DNA of 64,000 nucleotides, taken from Planococcus citri. Lineage: Eukaryota; Arthropoda; Insecta; Hemiptera; Pseudococcidae. The notes below the pieces were generated by a model. It saw nothing but the letters and a program-made list of their open reading frames with translations, did no database searches and was not told the DNA's origin. A program made the translations under genes and the position numbers. The stretch covers positions 48,918,001 to 48,982,000 of the forward strand of contig NC_088679.1 in assembly GCF_950023065.1 (NCBI RefSeq), given 5' to 3'. Every line of letters begins with the position of its first letter. The first letter of the stretch is position 1. Below, one piece after another: positions 12,262-24,281 of the stretch.

Positions 12262-15200
12262 CTGCAAGGGAGAAATTTTCAGTCTAACTTTTCATAAATC
12301 ATCTTGAAATGTATTTTATCGCGAGATATTATATGGCTTTATAAGCAATTTTATTTTATATAGCAGTTCAATAAAAAAAGGAAGAAAAAAAAGGAAACAT
12401 ACGCGCAAAAGTTTTACCAACGTTTTTAGTTTCGAATTAAAGTACTTAATTCTTTATTGTGTATATGTAGGTAGGTTTGAGTTTGAAGCGTGGTTGAAAA
12501 AAGTTGAAGTGTTTTTGTAAATTAACTACCGACGAGCAGCTAAAGTGTAAATTTATGAATTTTATGAAATTACGCCAGTGATAATAGACAGAATGAGCGT
12601 GCAACTTGGTGAGAATATTATGTAAATTTGAGTCTCATTTTATGGATAATATTTATGCACCGAAGCTCGACATCTTAAAATTTCAAATAGGTACATACTT
12701 AGTGAGTATATTCTTACAATAGTATACCTACTTACTTACCAAGTCTCTCATTTTTTTTCCCCTTTTATGGATATCGTCATTTGACGCGTACGTTCTTACG
12801 TTAGTTAATTAATTCGAAATTTTGATAATTGTGTCAAAATTATCGCATCAGAGGTGATGATGAAAGCATTACCTAAACTGGTCGTGGGGTCGACTTTTTG
12901 TTTATGATAAACTGGCAAATTTTTAAATTTTTTTCTTCGTTCCTTTACACGAGACATGGATCAAAGATCTGATCTTAATTGATTATTGTTATTAAAAATA
13001 ATAGGTACGTACCTATACCTTGAAATCACAGTTTTGTCAATTTCAATCACGTTTTTTATAAGGTAGTTGAAAAAAACAACAGCGTTTAAAACAACAAAAA
13101 AGTTAATTTTTTTTTGTTTAAAACACTCCATTTTTTTGGTCGTTTAAAACGCATTTTAAACACTATTTTAAACGATGTAACCTTGGGTAGCATTGAATTA
13201 ATGCATTTTGAGACGACTTAGTGCTCCCAACTCACATCTTATCACGAAAATTCTCTCCAGCAATACTCGATATTATTGAGAACCCTGTATTAGTTGCCTA
13301 CTTTCCAGATGGAAGGAGTTTCTCTTTTTCAAATGCAGAGGATATCGTCCAGAGAAAAACTTACTAAAAATTCGTACTCTTAACTATAGTGAGTGTTGTT
13401 CCGGTCGCTTTTCTTTTTCATGCAGGGTGAATTATTACCTATAACGCAGGTGAATAAAAATTTTATATAGAGCAATTTTGTTCGTTTTCAAAAAGTTTTA
13501 GCGAGGAAGAGGGAGGGGGGTAAGTGCGTTCTGTTCGTTCTGTTGATTTTTGTCATTTTCCAACTCATAATCAAAACACTGCCCCGCTTCCTTTATTTTA
13601 TGTTCCATTATAAGAAGAAAGCAGTAAATAATTCGGACCTTCCTCTTGCCTTATCCTCAATATCAAGTTTCAACCGCATTCACAATCAAAATGAAAAACA
13701 GTAGTTAAAGAATAAAGAAAGTAACCTTCTGATGAGTTACCGTACGAGTTTAAAAATTGAAAAAGGTTCTCATTTTTCTGGTTAGGCCATTGAAAATAAT
13801 CTGACTTATTTTTTGACCTCTAAGAAAAATTATTAGTGAGCATAAAAAGGATTCGAAAAATCAATGATTTAAGCCCACTACGATTCGTTTTTGGGTTTTT
13901 TGCTCATTCTCCTGCACGCTTTACCGTATAATATTTTCAAAACGAAAACGCATTTATAAGTGACACTTTCATAGGTCTGTTTTTGATTAGACTAAAATGA
14001 AAAATTGTGAGTGTTACAATTTAAATATTAAATGGAACATCAAAAAAGGGAATAAATTCAAGTAGTAATTCGATTGTAAAGTAACGAAATGTTAAAAAAT
14101 ATATATTCCTTCCTGGACCCTACACGTTATAACCCATTGTTAATAAGATCACCAAATTCGAGTATAAATATACATTATGCGCTTATAAATCGAGTATGTA
14201 TCATTGAACATTCTGTGTAGACGGCAATCTCGAGGATCAGGCAAATGAACCGTAACATCCATACTTTTAAATTATTTTACCCTATTTTTTGGTCTGGTTT
14301 TAAGACATGATTTTTGCACTGACACCAAAATGTACTTGAGTCTACATAACTGCGTATGCAAACGTGAGCTTTGTTTCATACTGTATACTATATTTTCATC
14401 AAGCAGGTACCTACATTAGACGATAAAGGAGTCGAGTCTCGGGATGCGATTCTCATGAGAGAGGATACGTAGGGGTAGGTAGACATTTAGCTCTAGCCTA
14501 CTTTATGTATCATACTCGTTACTCGTATATGTAGTAACTATGGTGAAGTGCAACGATAATTTAAATCGTTAAATGCGTACGTAAGGTACGATCGGATCAT
14601 CGAGAGATGGTTACATAACGATATCCTACGAGGCGATGTAATTTGAGAAGTTGAGAATCTTCAATCATTCGACAATAAAAGAAATAGGTACCTGACAAAA
14701 CGAAAACGCTGAATAAGCTATTAATGAAATAGAAAGCTGTTGTGGTGCTTCGGCTGTGGAGATCTCGACACTAAAATTAATAGAGTGTAGAATCATTCGT
14801 TGAAAAGGAAATCGTTAAGAAAGAAGCATTATATTGGCAGGTGAGGGGTATAAAGGGGTACATTATATGCATATGTCGGTTTTTATGCAGATGGCCCACA
14901 AATCATTTAACCCAGGGGTGGGTTTTTGTTGTCCCGTTGATGGGAAAAAATTACTACGAGGATACGCGAAGGGTTATTTTTTAACTTAAAACCTTTTTTC
15001 ATAATCATAAATAATTTTTTTCTGCTGAAGGTTACCGATGCATATGCATACGGTAAAGGGTTGATGAATTTTTAAACCCTTTGAATACCGAAGCCGTATC
15101 TGCCGATTTGCCTCTCTCTATGCAAATCATATCCTATTTCTTTCTTTTTTACGTGTCCTGGTCCACGATAACCCGGCTTAGACTAGACCTTACCTCTTCA

Positions 15201-17992
15201 CGAGTCGGTTTTCTTTCTAGGTACACGTAACTGCTACATTGGTACCTGCTGACTTTTTAATAAGGCAACATTCGCGCGTTCGAACCATTTATTACAATTA
15301 TCGTTTCTTATAGAATCGATATTGGAGTTGAATTCTGTATTCGAAAACCCTGCAGTTTTCAACGCGTTGGCAACCTACAGATTAATATGTTTATTTTTCT
15401 AAATTAATTTAGCGGAAATGATGCTCGTTTGAATAAAATGCGAATTTAATTTGAATGAATTTTTACACGTGTAGGTACGTATTATTTCTTTAGCCCTACT
15501 TAGTAGGTCTAGGTGCTTAAAATTGCGCTATCTTGTTTTCACATAATCATCCTTCAAGTGAAAAACTGAGTACGCACATAAGACACATCTTTTTACAATT
15601 TAATCATAATCATAAAACAATCCAGGGTACCTACATGTATTTTCAAATGAGAAAGAATGCGTTTAAAAATTCTAAAAAAATGTCTCCGGGGTGGGTCGAT
15701 TACTATCTATACGTAGACTCCTAATACCTAAATTTTGAAAAAAAAATTAATTAAAAGACAAAAATACCACTAGATGGATTGGAGGAGGGTAAAGAGCTAA
15801 AAATGTCATCGACGAGTTTCTAGCCCACATCAGATTCGCCTTTCTTGTCAACGCTGTCAGATTTTAAAAACTAATATCTAATATTTGATAGGTACCTATT
15901 CAAAAAAAAATATAGATAGGTAACTGGCTGGAAGTACCTGAAATACCTACACTTTCATGTAATCTTCATAGGCATATTTATATATTCGTTCGCATAAACA
16001 TTAAATACATTTTATAATGAAGAAATGAAGATTAAACCGTAAAAAAAAAAGGCATACGGTTACCGTCAACAAAAAGATATTTGACTATTAAAAATAGCCG
16101 ACAGATGATTCCGCAGAAACAACCACCACAGTGAAGGATGTATCAAAAACTCTTATCTAAATACAAGTCCGAAGAATTTTTTATTAATTGATGCTGTCAA
16201 AAGTATTTTAAGGTTTGAAAAAACAGGAGACCTTATCTTCAACTAATTTGCTTAAAGGGTTTGAATTGCAGCTGCCTTCGATAAAGCAGGTATTTTCTTT
16301 TCAGCTCTTGAGTAAAGAATAGAAAGAAGGGTTGTAATTATTAACCCCTTTCTTTGTACCAACTTTGACAATATTCTTGTTGGTTAAGGTACAGCGTATC
16401 CTTTTCCGTTCGTTAACGATAATACCGCGTTCGTTTCTCTACATGTATAACCTACTAAAAAAAGAAGAAAAAAATCTCTATTAGGTACACGTGCACTTTG
16501 ATATTAGCAACCTTACAGAAAAATACGTATTTTTGCTATGTAGCAAGTGTATGAGAACTTGGAAATCCGTTTTCAATTCAACAAGAACCTAGTTCTGTTC
16601 ACATTGCAGTCTTTACATTCGCCTTCTTTTCACTTTCATGTCGTAAGCCGAGAACAACTCGAGTCAGCTTTTGGCTTACGATGCTTCCCTCTTTCTCTCT
16701 TTTTTATACTCGTAGCAGTCGTAGCCGGGTATACGATTACGATTTCGTTATGCTATAAGGTCCAATTATTCAAAAATTCGAGAAAATGATATTTCTATTT
16801 TCTTGGAAATAATGAAATGGAATTGAGATTGGTTGGTTGCAGGTACTCGCGTGTCATCATTTAGAATAGATATATAGGACGGTCGTGTTTATTTAGGTAC
16901 CTCTACCTAGGTACCCTTTTTTTCTCTCATTTTTTTTTTCTTTAATGAATTTCGTATTATGCTGTGAAGTCTTGTATAGGTACTCTGAAGTCTGAACCCT
17001 CCGTTATTATCAGCTGAATGATAATTATAGTTTTCTTTTCTTTCGATACCAAGGCATATCTAAAACAAAAGATAACTATCTACATGTATATTGCATTTTG
17101 AGATAGGGTTAAATTTAAATACCTATATTCTCTTATTTCCACGGTGTTTTACATCTACATTGTTTTGTTGTTATTTTATCTGTGTTATTATTTTTGGAAC
17201 TTTGAACGATTTCCATTTTTCAAATCAGTTTCAGTTTTTAAATTCATCTAAAATTTCGGCGAGACATGCGAACGTTACCTTTCAAAATGGAAATACTGAA
17301 GAATCTTTTTTTCGTATATAGCATCATCCCCTATGGCATTACAACAGAAAGATTGTAAAATTGGATAGAGTCGTAAAATGTCTATCTTAAAATGGGTTTG
17401 CGTTTTTTTTTTCTAAATTGCTGTCGTTTTATACATTTAGGCGCTCGTAACGTTAGGCAAATCGATTCTGTATCCGAGCCTATATCCTAAAAGGAATTAT
17501 ATTAACTTTCTTATATATTCTTAAAATCCTACCAAACTTGTACTCCCTTCAAATTATTGTTAGACTGAAATTGATGTAAATTTGTTAAACTTTTCCATTA
17601 AACAAGTCGAATAATTTTTTATCGGATAAATGCATGCTTTTGTTTTGCTGTAATTTTTTTTCGAATTCAGTATTTAGTGTTATTCATTTTAAATATTATA
17701 TGTTCAAATGTCGATAAGGAATTTAAAATGCTTACTCCGCATGTAACATTGAAAGAGTTCATAAGTGAACATCTTTATATTTACGAAATTTTTATATTAG
17801 AATTAATATTTCATTGAAATTGATGAATTAATTTTAAGAAATCATTTTTGAAAAAACCATAAACATTATTTATCTGAGTGAAAAATTAGGAGTTTAAGAG
17901 TAGAATACATGGCCTCTGTTGAACTTTTGATGCGGGGGTTGAGATAGCAACTTCGAGTTTTTTTCAAGGGGACGATTAAGCCTATGTAGATA
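12262..17992. other. Long stretch without a recognisable gene
   Basis: The stretch is AT-rich, with frequent TACCTA/GGTACC words, and contains one TTTAAAC-rich repeat (listed separately). A GA-rich, G-run segment lies at 13500-13521. Open frames here are short and unconvincing. No tRNA, rRNA or other RNA gene was recognised. Confidence 0.55.
13061..13188. repeat. Short TTTAAAC-rich repeat related to the 46.7-kb hAT-type MITE
   Basis: Five copies of TTTAAA in the contexts GTTTAAAAC, GTTTAAAC or TTTTAAAC lie within about 90 bases (13083-13173). The outer sequences GGTAGTTGAAAAAAAC on the left and GTAACCTTG on the right resemble the ends of the 510-bp element at 46717 (AGAGTTGACAAAAAAAC and GCCAACCCTG). 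I could not find a target-site duplication. It is probably a shortened, diverged relative of that MITE. Confidence 0.5.
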
Positions 17993-18265
17993 CCGGGTGA
18001 CCAAGAATAATGGGTATTGAAATGTTCTGATAAGTCAAAAAGGGAAAAAAAATTCCCTAAGTAAAAATTGGAAAATGGAATAACAAACGAGAAAAAGTGC
18101 TTTCAAATTATTGTTTCGATGCAAAATGAAAGAATATTTCGTGTTTCATTGAAGCAATCACTCAAACGCTCATTTTTTACATGATTATTAAATTTTCTAA
18201 TTTTCATTGTGGGAATTTTCTCTCCCTTTTGATAACATCGAAATCCATTATTCTTGGTCACCCGG
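17993..18265. mobile_element. 273-bp MITE with TA target site (Tc1/mariner-like)
   Basis: The element starts with CCGGGTGACCAAGAATAATG and ends with the reverse complement of the same sequence, so the terminal inverted repeats are at least 21 bp with further imperfect pairing inwards (GGGAAAAAAAATTCCC against GGGAGAGAAAATTCCC). Both ends are flanked by TA (17991-17992 and 18266-18267), the duplication produced by Tc1/mariner elements. It carries no transposase. The 8-bp flanks do not match, which argues against a hAT origin. Confidence 0.8.
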
Positions 18266-19202
18266 TAACTGGACTCTGGTTTTGATAATTTTTCAAAAAT
18301 GCTTAGGTAGGTAAGTATGTAGTAGGGTAATAGTCTTCTTTCCGGTGAGTAAAAAAAAAAAAAGTACCACAGAAGTGAAAAAATGAGGAAAATTGACATT
18401 TTTGAGAGGAGAGCCGGGATAGAAATTGATAACAATAATTATAACCTCTTTTTAATAAATATGTATTAAGTATAGTACTTAGGTACCTACTTATATTTCT
18501 TTACTTGAATATGGACGTATTTTCTCAAAATGTTTCCCTGTTTCTTTTTTTAGTTAAAATTTTGATACGGATGGTTAGATTACAGCAGGAATTTAACGAT
18601 CTTTCACATTGATTTGGTAATTAGGTAAGTAGGTATTTTTGATCTCAATCTTTCGAAATTTGGCTGGACACCTAACTATACGTACATGATATACATACTA
18701 AAACACTCTGTATAATAAAGGGTGCACAGAAAATATCGAGTACCTAATCCAAAGAAAGTTTTTGGTTAAACTTGAAGTTGACAAGGTGAAATACATATTT
18801 ATATGATTGGTGGAGTGTCATCACCTCAATTTGACAACCTATCATGTGCTATCATTATTGTTATTTTCTGTGATCGAGCAAAATATTTAACACAAAACTT
18901 TTTTGAGATGATTTCAAAAACAAAAATATATCAATAGTCAATAGATATAGGACAGGTAGGTACCTATTATAATTATTGGTTTTCATTCATATTTTCAAAT
19001 TTTTAAATTCTAATCGTATCTATAAGTACTTATTGTTTGTTCTCCATTCTTTTTTTTTCAATAATACCTAAACCTCTCTATCTGTGGGAATTTGCATGAT
19101 GGTGAAAAAATTCATAGTCTTAAGTAGAAGCAGACAATAAGCACCAAAAAGTTCCTCTAAAATTGATAAAAATTAAGGAAAAAGTCAACAAAACAGTAGG
19201 TA
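18266..19202. other. Noncoding stretch between two MITEs
   Basis: No gene is seen. A short segment at 18719-18752 (GGGTGCACAGAAAATATCG and following) resembles 28614-28647 (GGGTGTACAAAAATTTCG), suggesting two worn copies of another repeat end, but no opposite ends were found. Confidence 0.4.
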
Positions 19203-20299
19203 AGGTAGAGTGGGGTAATTGCAAAAACGGGGTAATTGCAAAATTGTGACCTCATGCAAACAAATATCAATTTTCTGGTTGTGCCAACTAGGGGGTGTCG
19301 AAGCAATGACCTTTACCGACATATTCACCTGGTCACAACTCGCGGGGTTCAACTTGTCGCTCAGTAGCAAACACTTTTATCAAAGCATGTTGAAACCACT
19401 CATAAGTAAAGTGAAAGGTGTTTTTTTAAAAAATGCATGTGAAATAGAAAAAACTGTCGATTTATCTGGAATTTTCGCGATTTAGGGTCATGAAGGAATG
19501 AAGTTTAAGGTAAGATATCGAAATTTGAATTTTTTTTTTCATTTTGGCCGTAAATTGCGTTTTTGCAATTACCCCAGAAAAAATCGACTCGGGGTAATTG
19601 CAAAAACGATTTTTTTTTTCATTTTTGCACTTACCACAAATATTTTTTTGCTCCAAATAACTTGAAAATGGTTCGAAATAACAAAAAAAATAAACTTCAA
19701 TGGTCACATGATGAGTTACACGTTAGAGAAGTGATTAACAGTTTTACTGAATTTTTAAATTATTGCTCCTTTTTGATGTTCTACGGATATATTTGACGAG
19801 AAATGTATTTCTATGACGAGTTTTTTACATTAAAAACATCAGAAATGACCAATAGTTGATTTTTTGTTCATTTTAGCGAGTTTTTAAAAAAATAATTTTT
19901 CAACATTTTTTCACTCCTCTAAAATTTTCTTTGGGAAGTGGAAAACTTAACGAATTTTTCACCGAATCAAGACCACGAATACATCAAAAGTTAGCAAATG
20001 ACACGTAGAATACATTGAGTGTGTTGAAAATGCAAATAAATACAAAAATAAAAAAAATATTGCCCAGTTTTGCATTTACCCCAACATGGGGTAAATGCAA
20101 AAGTCGATTTTCAAATTTTCAAAGTGAAATTTTCTCCACGATTTGTGGACCAAATTGTACCAAAATTTTACCATTGTTAGAGAACCTCCTGAAGTATATG
20201 TGGTACAAATTTCAGCTTCATCCGTGCAATAGTCTTCTCACAGCGCCCTCCCAAAGTGTCACTAATCAAAAAGTGCTTTGCAATTACCCCACTCTACCT
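19203..20299. mobile_element. About 1.1-kb non-autonomous DNA transposon with seven GGGGTAAWTGCAAA motifs
   Basis: The terminal inverted repeats are perfect over about 26 bp, beginning AGGTAGAGTGGGGTAATTGC, with TA on both sides (19201-19202 and 20300-20301), consistent with a Tc1/mariner-type target site. The flanking AGG/CCT is also symmetric, so the exact ends are uncertain by a few bases. The terminal motif GGGGTAA(T/A)TGCAAA recurs at 19212, 19229, 19562 (inverted), 19591, 20068 (inverted), 20088 and 20277 (inverted). The pair at 20068-20102 forms a perfect 15-bp stem with a five-base loop. The short open frames inside have no transposase features. The repeated motif probably marks transposase-binding sites or amplification of the end sequence. 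Confidence 0.8.
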
Positions 20300-23200
20300 T
20301 ACCTTTCTAGTTTAACAAATTGAAATCGATTTTTGAAAACTAAAAATGAGACATTTTTCATGTGTTGATTTGTCTTACTTATCTGTACCTTTGTTTTTAT
20401 TGTTTTGAGCAAATGCAGAAACTTCACTCGAGCTAATAATATAAAAATAAAAGATATATAGTTACTTACCAAAGTAATATTTAAAGACTCTTCTATTGAT
20501 TTTGAAAAATAATAAGTAAAGGTAATAATACAAATAATTATATTTTTTTAAATACCCAAGGAAACGAAGTAAGGTACCTAAAATAAAATTAAAAATAGTA
20601 CTTACTTTTCACAAGAAAATTTAAAAAAAATACTATGATACATTTAATATTGATACAGCATGATGACAAAAAATCGGTATAGCACACTGACAAATGCATC
20701 TCCACTTAATTAGCCTTGGTTCTCACCTTAGCAACACGTTGGCACGTTGTAAACATGTATGTAAATATAATTTTGAATATGTGATAACGTTCGCGATATT
20801 TTTCGAACCCAAAGAGGGTTCTATGCATGTGTCTGCCATTTTTTAAACCACACCCAGCCAGTTGTTTTGGAAATCGTATCAATGAATGAGTGACCGTCAC
20901 TGCAAAATGTGGTCTGTATACGGTTTCCATGGCAACATAGCATGCCAAATGTTAGCACGTGTACATTTAAAACTTTTCGTGTAAAGTGAAGTAACCCTTT
21001 GTCAAGGGGTGTTTCATATGTACTCGTATTAATCCAAATTTTATAGGTGCATGTTGTATCGATAGATAGCGCTTGGGGTGTTTGATGTCACTTAATTGGA
21101 TGATAGACATAATTTGCAATTATTCGTACTCTTTGTCTTTTTAAAGTAGTCACATATGTATCACGATAGGTACCTACCTACTACCTACTTACATACCGAC
21201 CAAATACTTATTTGATGAGATTTTGAACTAAAAAATGATTCTGTTGAGCTGATTAACTTCTACACCCAGAACGACATTCATCCTGCTACCCAGTACCCAG
21301 TGATGTGAACGATTATCTGAATTTTCTGAAGCTGAGAGTGAATTGTGACGAGGAACGAGGATCAGCTCATCATCAATCAGAACATCCTGGGGCTATGTTA
21401 TATTATAATTATAATTAATGATTTTAATTTCAAAAAATTTGACAAATTAATTTATATACCTAAGGTAAGCAACAATATCGATACTATAAATCGATACAAT
21501 CACATCGTAGACTTACTCAAAATTATTATTTTCGTATAATATCGTTTCGCAAACGCTATGTACCTACTTAGTTAATACGTTTAAAAACGCTAATTACCGT
21601 TTCACGTTGAACACGTTCAACACCGACTGGCAAGTAAAGTAGGTATACGTGAATACAATCTAATTTATTCACTGAGTATAACATACATCCTCGTTTTCCA
21701 TTATCGCCCTGCTGTTCGCAACCAGAGAGGAACAGGAAGGATTAATGCATTATCTGGGTTTTCAAATGGGCTGGACAAGCTAGACAAACAATATTCAAAT
21801 AGGTACGTCGGTCTGCCTTGTTGTATTACCAGAGTGACCAGAATTTTAGCTTTTGTTCGAGCAGCCTTATCGAACAGTAATGAATCACTTTGTAATTGTG
21901 TTTACACAGAAGGGTATGCAATATGCATCTCTAGCACGGTAAAGAATACCAAACGTGAAATAATGCTTGAGAGGTTTCTAAATGACAGTTTATGAAAAAA
22001 CAATAGAAAATTAAATGCACCGGTGTTGGAATACATACTCTTTCAATTAATTGATCTTCGTTTTCTACTATACCTGTTTGAAAAAAGGTTGTTCAAATTT
22101 AAATAAGTGTAGGTGTACCTACCTATCTAAGTTGACGAGTACGTAAATGTGTGTATTTTTCGGAAAAACAATTCACAAAGGGTTGCATATGTTTCAAAAT
22201 CTTTCAAATAAAAACATACGTAGATACACGATACTCGAATTAGTTGATACGAGTATTTTATTATTGAAATCATTCGAAAGAAAGAAAAAACTTTTTCATT
22301 TCTTTTGAAAACTTTTGGATTTTCATGGAAATCGCTTTGGCTCTATTCCAGCTTAAAATTATTATTTTTCTTATTTATTGTTAATAGTAAAATTATAAAG
22401 GTTGCAAACTCTCAACACTATGAGTGGAATAAGTTTGCTTATTTGTCTTTGAACGAAATATTTTGTTCTACTCAAAAACTTTCTGAAGATTTTTATTGCT
22501 TAACTGTAACGTTGGAGTGATTCCAAGAACACTCTTGCGATCTAATTAGGTAGGTACCATAGTTACAAATATCAGTATGTGTGTGTACCTATACGTGTAT
22601 TTTTTTCCTAAATACATAAAAACGTTGCTTAATTTTTAATTCTCAAAACTCATGTCCATTAACAGTTCCAAAGATACCTCGTTTAAGAGGGCCTTTATAA
22701 TAGGTACCTACTCGTGCAATGCCATTGATCTATTAGGAAATTGGATTGTTTATGAAGGTTATTCAACGATGTCTTTATTTATTTTTTTCTAGTGGAATGA
22801 TCCGATGCATTTTATGGTTCAATAAATATTCGCTATTTAAAATTAATTTCCTGATGATGACGGATTTAAAAACAATTTTTGAATTATCAGCAACAATAAA
22901 AACGTAGGTAGGTACTCATTGTTAGGTACCTAGATAGCAGGCTTAACAATCTAATATATAGTATCTCGTATGAATAGACGATATAGGTAAATGGGAAACC
23001 TATCTATCTGTCCGCAGGCTTTGGAAAAATAAATTAAACATCGTTTCAAGAGCTGAAATATTTTCCGGTAGAAATCAAAAAATTAAACTCGTGCTTTTTT
23101 ACGCGTTTGAACACGTGGGATAATATAAGCAGGCAAAGTAAAAAATTATCAAAGCTTACATCATTTGAAATTCGTAATCTACAACATTGACAAACGGTAA

Positions 23201-23594
23201 ACGTAAGAATGAAAAGCGAAATGAAATTGAATTTCCTTAAAAGTGACAGAAAAATAGGCGGGGCACGGGTTACAAGACGGATTTGGCAACGTGCAACTTT
23301 GTTGTAAGCCAGAATGATTGATGATTCGACAACAATTTGCCGGATAAGCTTTGTTACAGATTTTCTCCCTTAATTCGCTCTTACTTTGCATATATATTAG
23401 CGTGGTCGACTCTATTCTGCTGTTTGTTTCTCATTCCTTTAACCTAATTGTTTTATTTACTACATTCTACAAAATGTTTCGTCTTAAATGGAACTGAATC
23501 AACTTCTGTTCCTTGCAATGGTTCCTAAAATAGGCATACCTAAATATGTTTTTATTATGGTATGGGAGTAAATGACTCTGTATAGTTTCTTCGT
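20300..23594. other. Stretch without a recognisable gene
   Basis: I find nothing I can name. A segment at about 20700-20960 is richer in GC and contains several CACGT words (ACACGTTGGCACGTTG, TAGCACGTGTAC) and could be regulatory. The rest is AT-rich with many GGTACC/TACCTA words (for example 21170-21195, 22551, 22704 and 22925). Confidence 0.45.
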
Positions 23595-24281
23595 TAGGGT
23601 TGTCCACATTTACACAGCAAAACTTTTTTTGTTAAATATTCACTGTCTCACCCGCTCATTTGTTTCCTTTAGGTGTAGATAGTACACAAAAAAAATTTCA
23701 GCCAAATCCGTGAAGATTAACCCGTGCCCCCGGGCCACTCAATGTCCTTATGGGAATTAACATAGGATTGTACCTGTAAAAAACACAAAACTTCAGTTTT
23801 GACCGAATTTCTTTGAAATTGATGGTTTGGAGCATAAAAAGCAATAGTGTGAACAACTTCAAAGTGTTTTGACAAATTTTCAACTCCAAGGGGTCCATTA
23901 TTGAGGAACCACAAACCCCCAAAAAACGCCAAAAACCGCAATTTTCACGATATTTGGGGGTTTGTGGCTCCTCAATAATGGACCCCTTGGAGTTGAAAAT
24001 TTGTCAAAACACTTTAAAGTTGTTCACACTATTGCTTCTTATGCTCCAAACCATCAATTTCAAAGAAATTCGGTCAAAACTGAAGTTTTGTGTTTTTTAC
24101 AGGTACAATCCTATGTTAATTCCCATAAGGACATTGAGTGGCCCGGGGGCACGGGTTAATCTTCACGGATTTGGCTGAAATTTTTTTTGTGTACCATCTA
24201 CACCTAAAGGAAAAAAATGAGCGGGTGAGACAGTGAATATTTAACAAAATACGTTTTGCTGTGTAAATGTGGACAACCCTA
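23595..24281. mobile_element. 687-bp hAT-type foldback transposon (near-perfect palindrome)
   Basis: Almost the whole element is an inverted repeat: arms of about 330 bp meet at a small unpaired centre near 23925-23949. It begins TAGGGTTGTCCACATTTACA and ends with the reverse complement. It is flanked by an exact 8-bp direct repeat TTCTTCGT (23587-23594 and 24282-24289), the target-site duplication size of the hAT superfamily, and the TIR start (T/C)A(G)GG also fits hAT. Arms differ only at scattered positions (for example CTTTTTTTG against CGTATTTTG near the outer ends, GATAGTACAC against GATGGTACAC), so the copy looks young or is kept uniform. There is no transposase. The arms are mirror images, so the same 74-codon frame appears on both strands; it is a palindrome artefact and not a gene. 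Confidence 0.92.

Noticed and set aside
14924..14945. CAGGGGTGGG resembling a hAT end
   Set aside because: No inverted partner or 8-bp duplication was found within several kb.
23698..24178. Identical 74-codon frames on opposite strands
   Set aside because: They are mirror images produced by the palindromic arms of the hAT foldback, so they are not independent genes.
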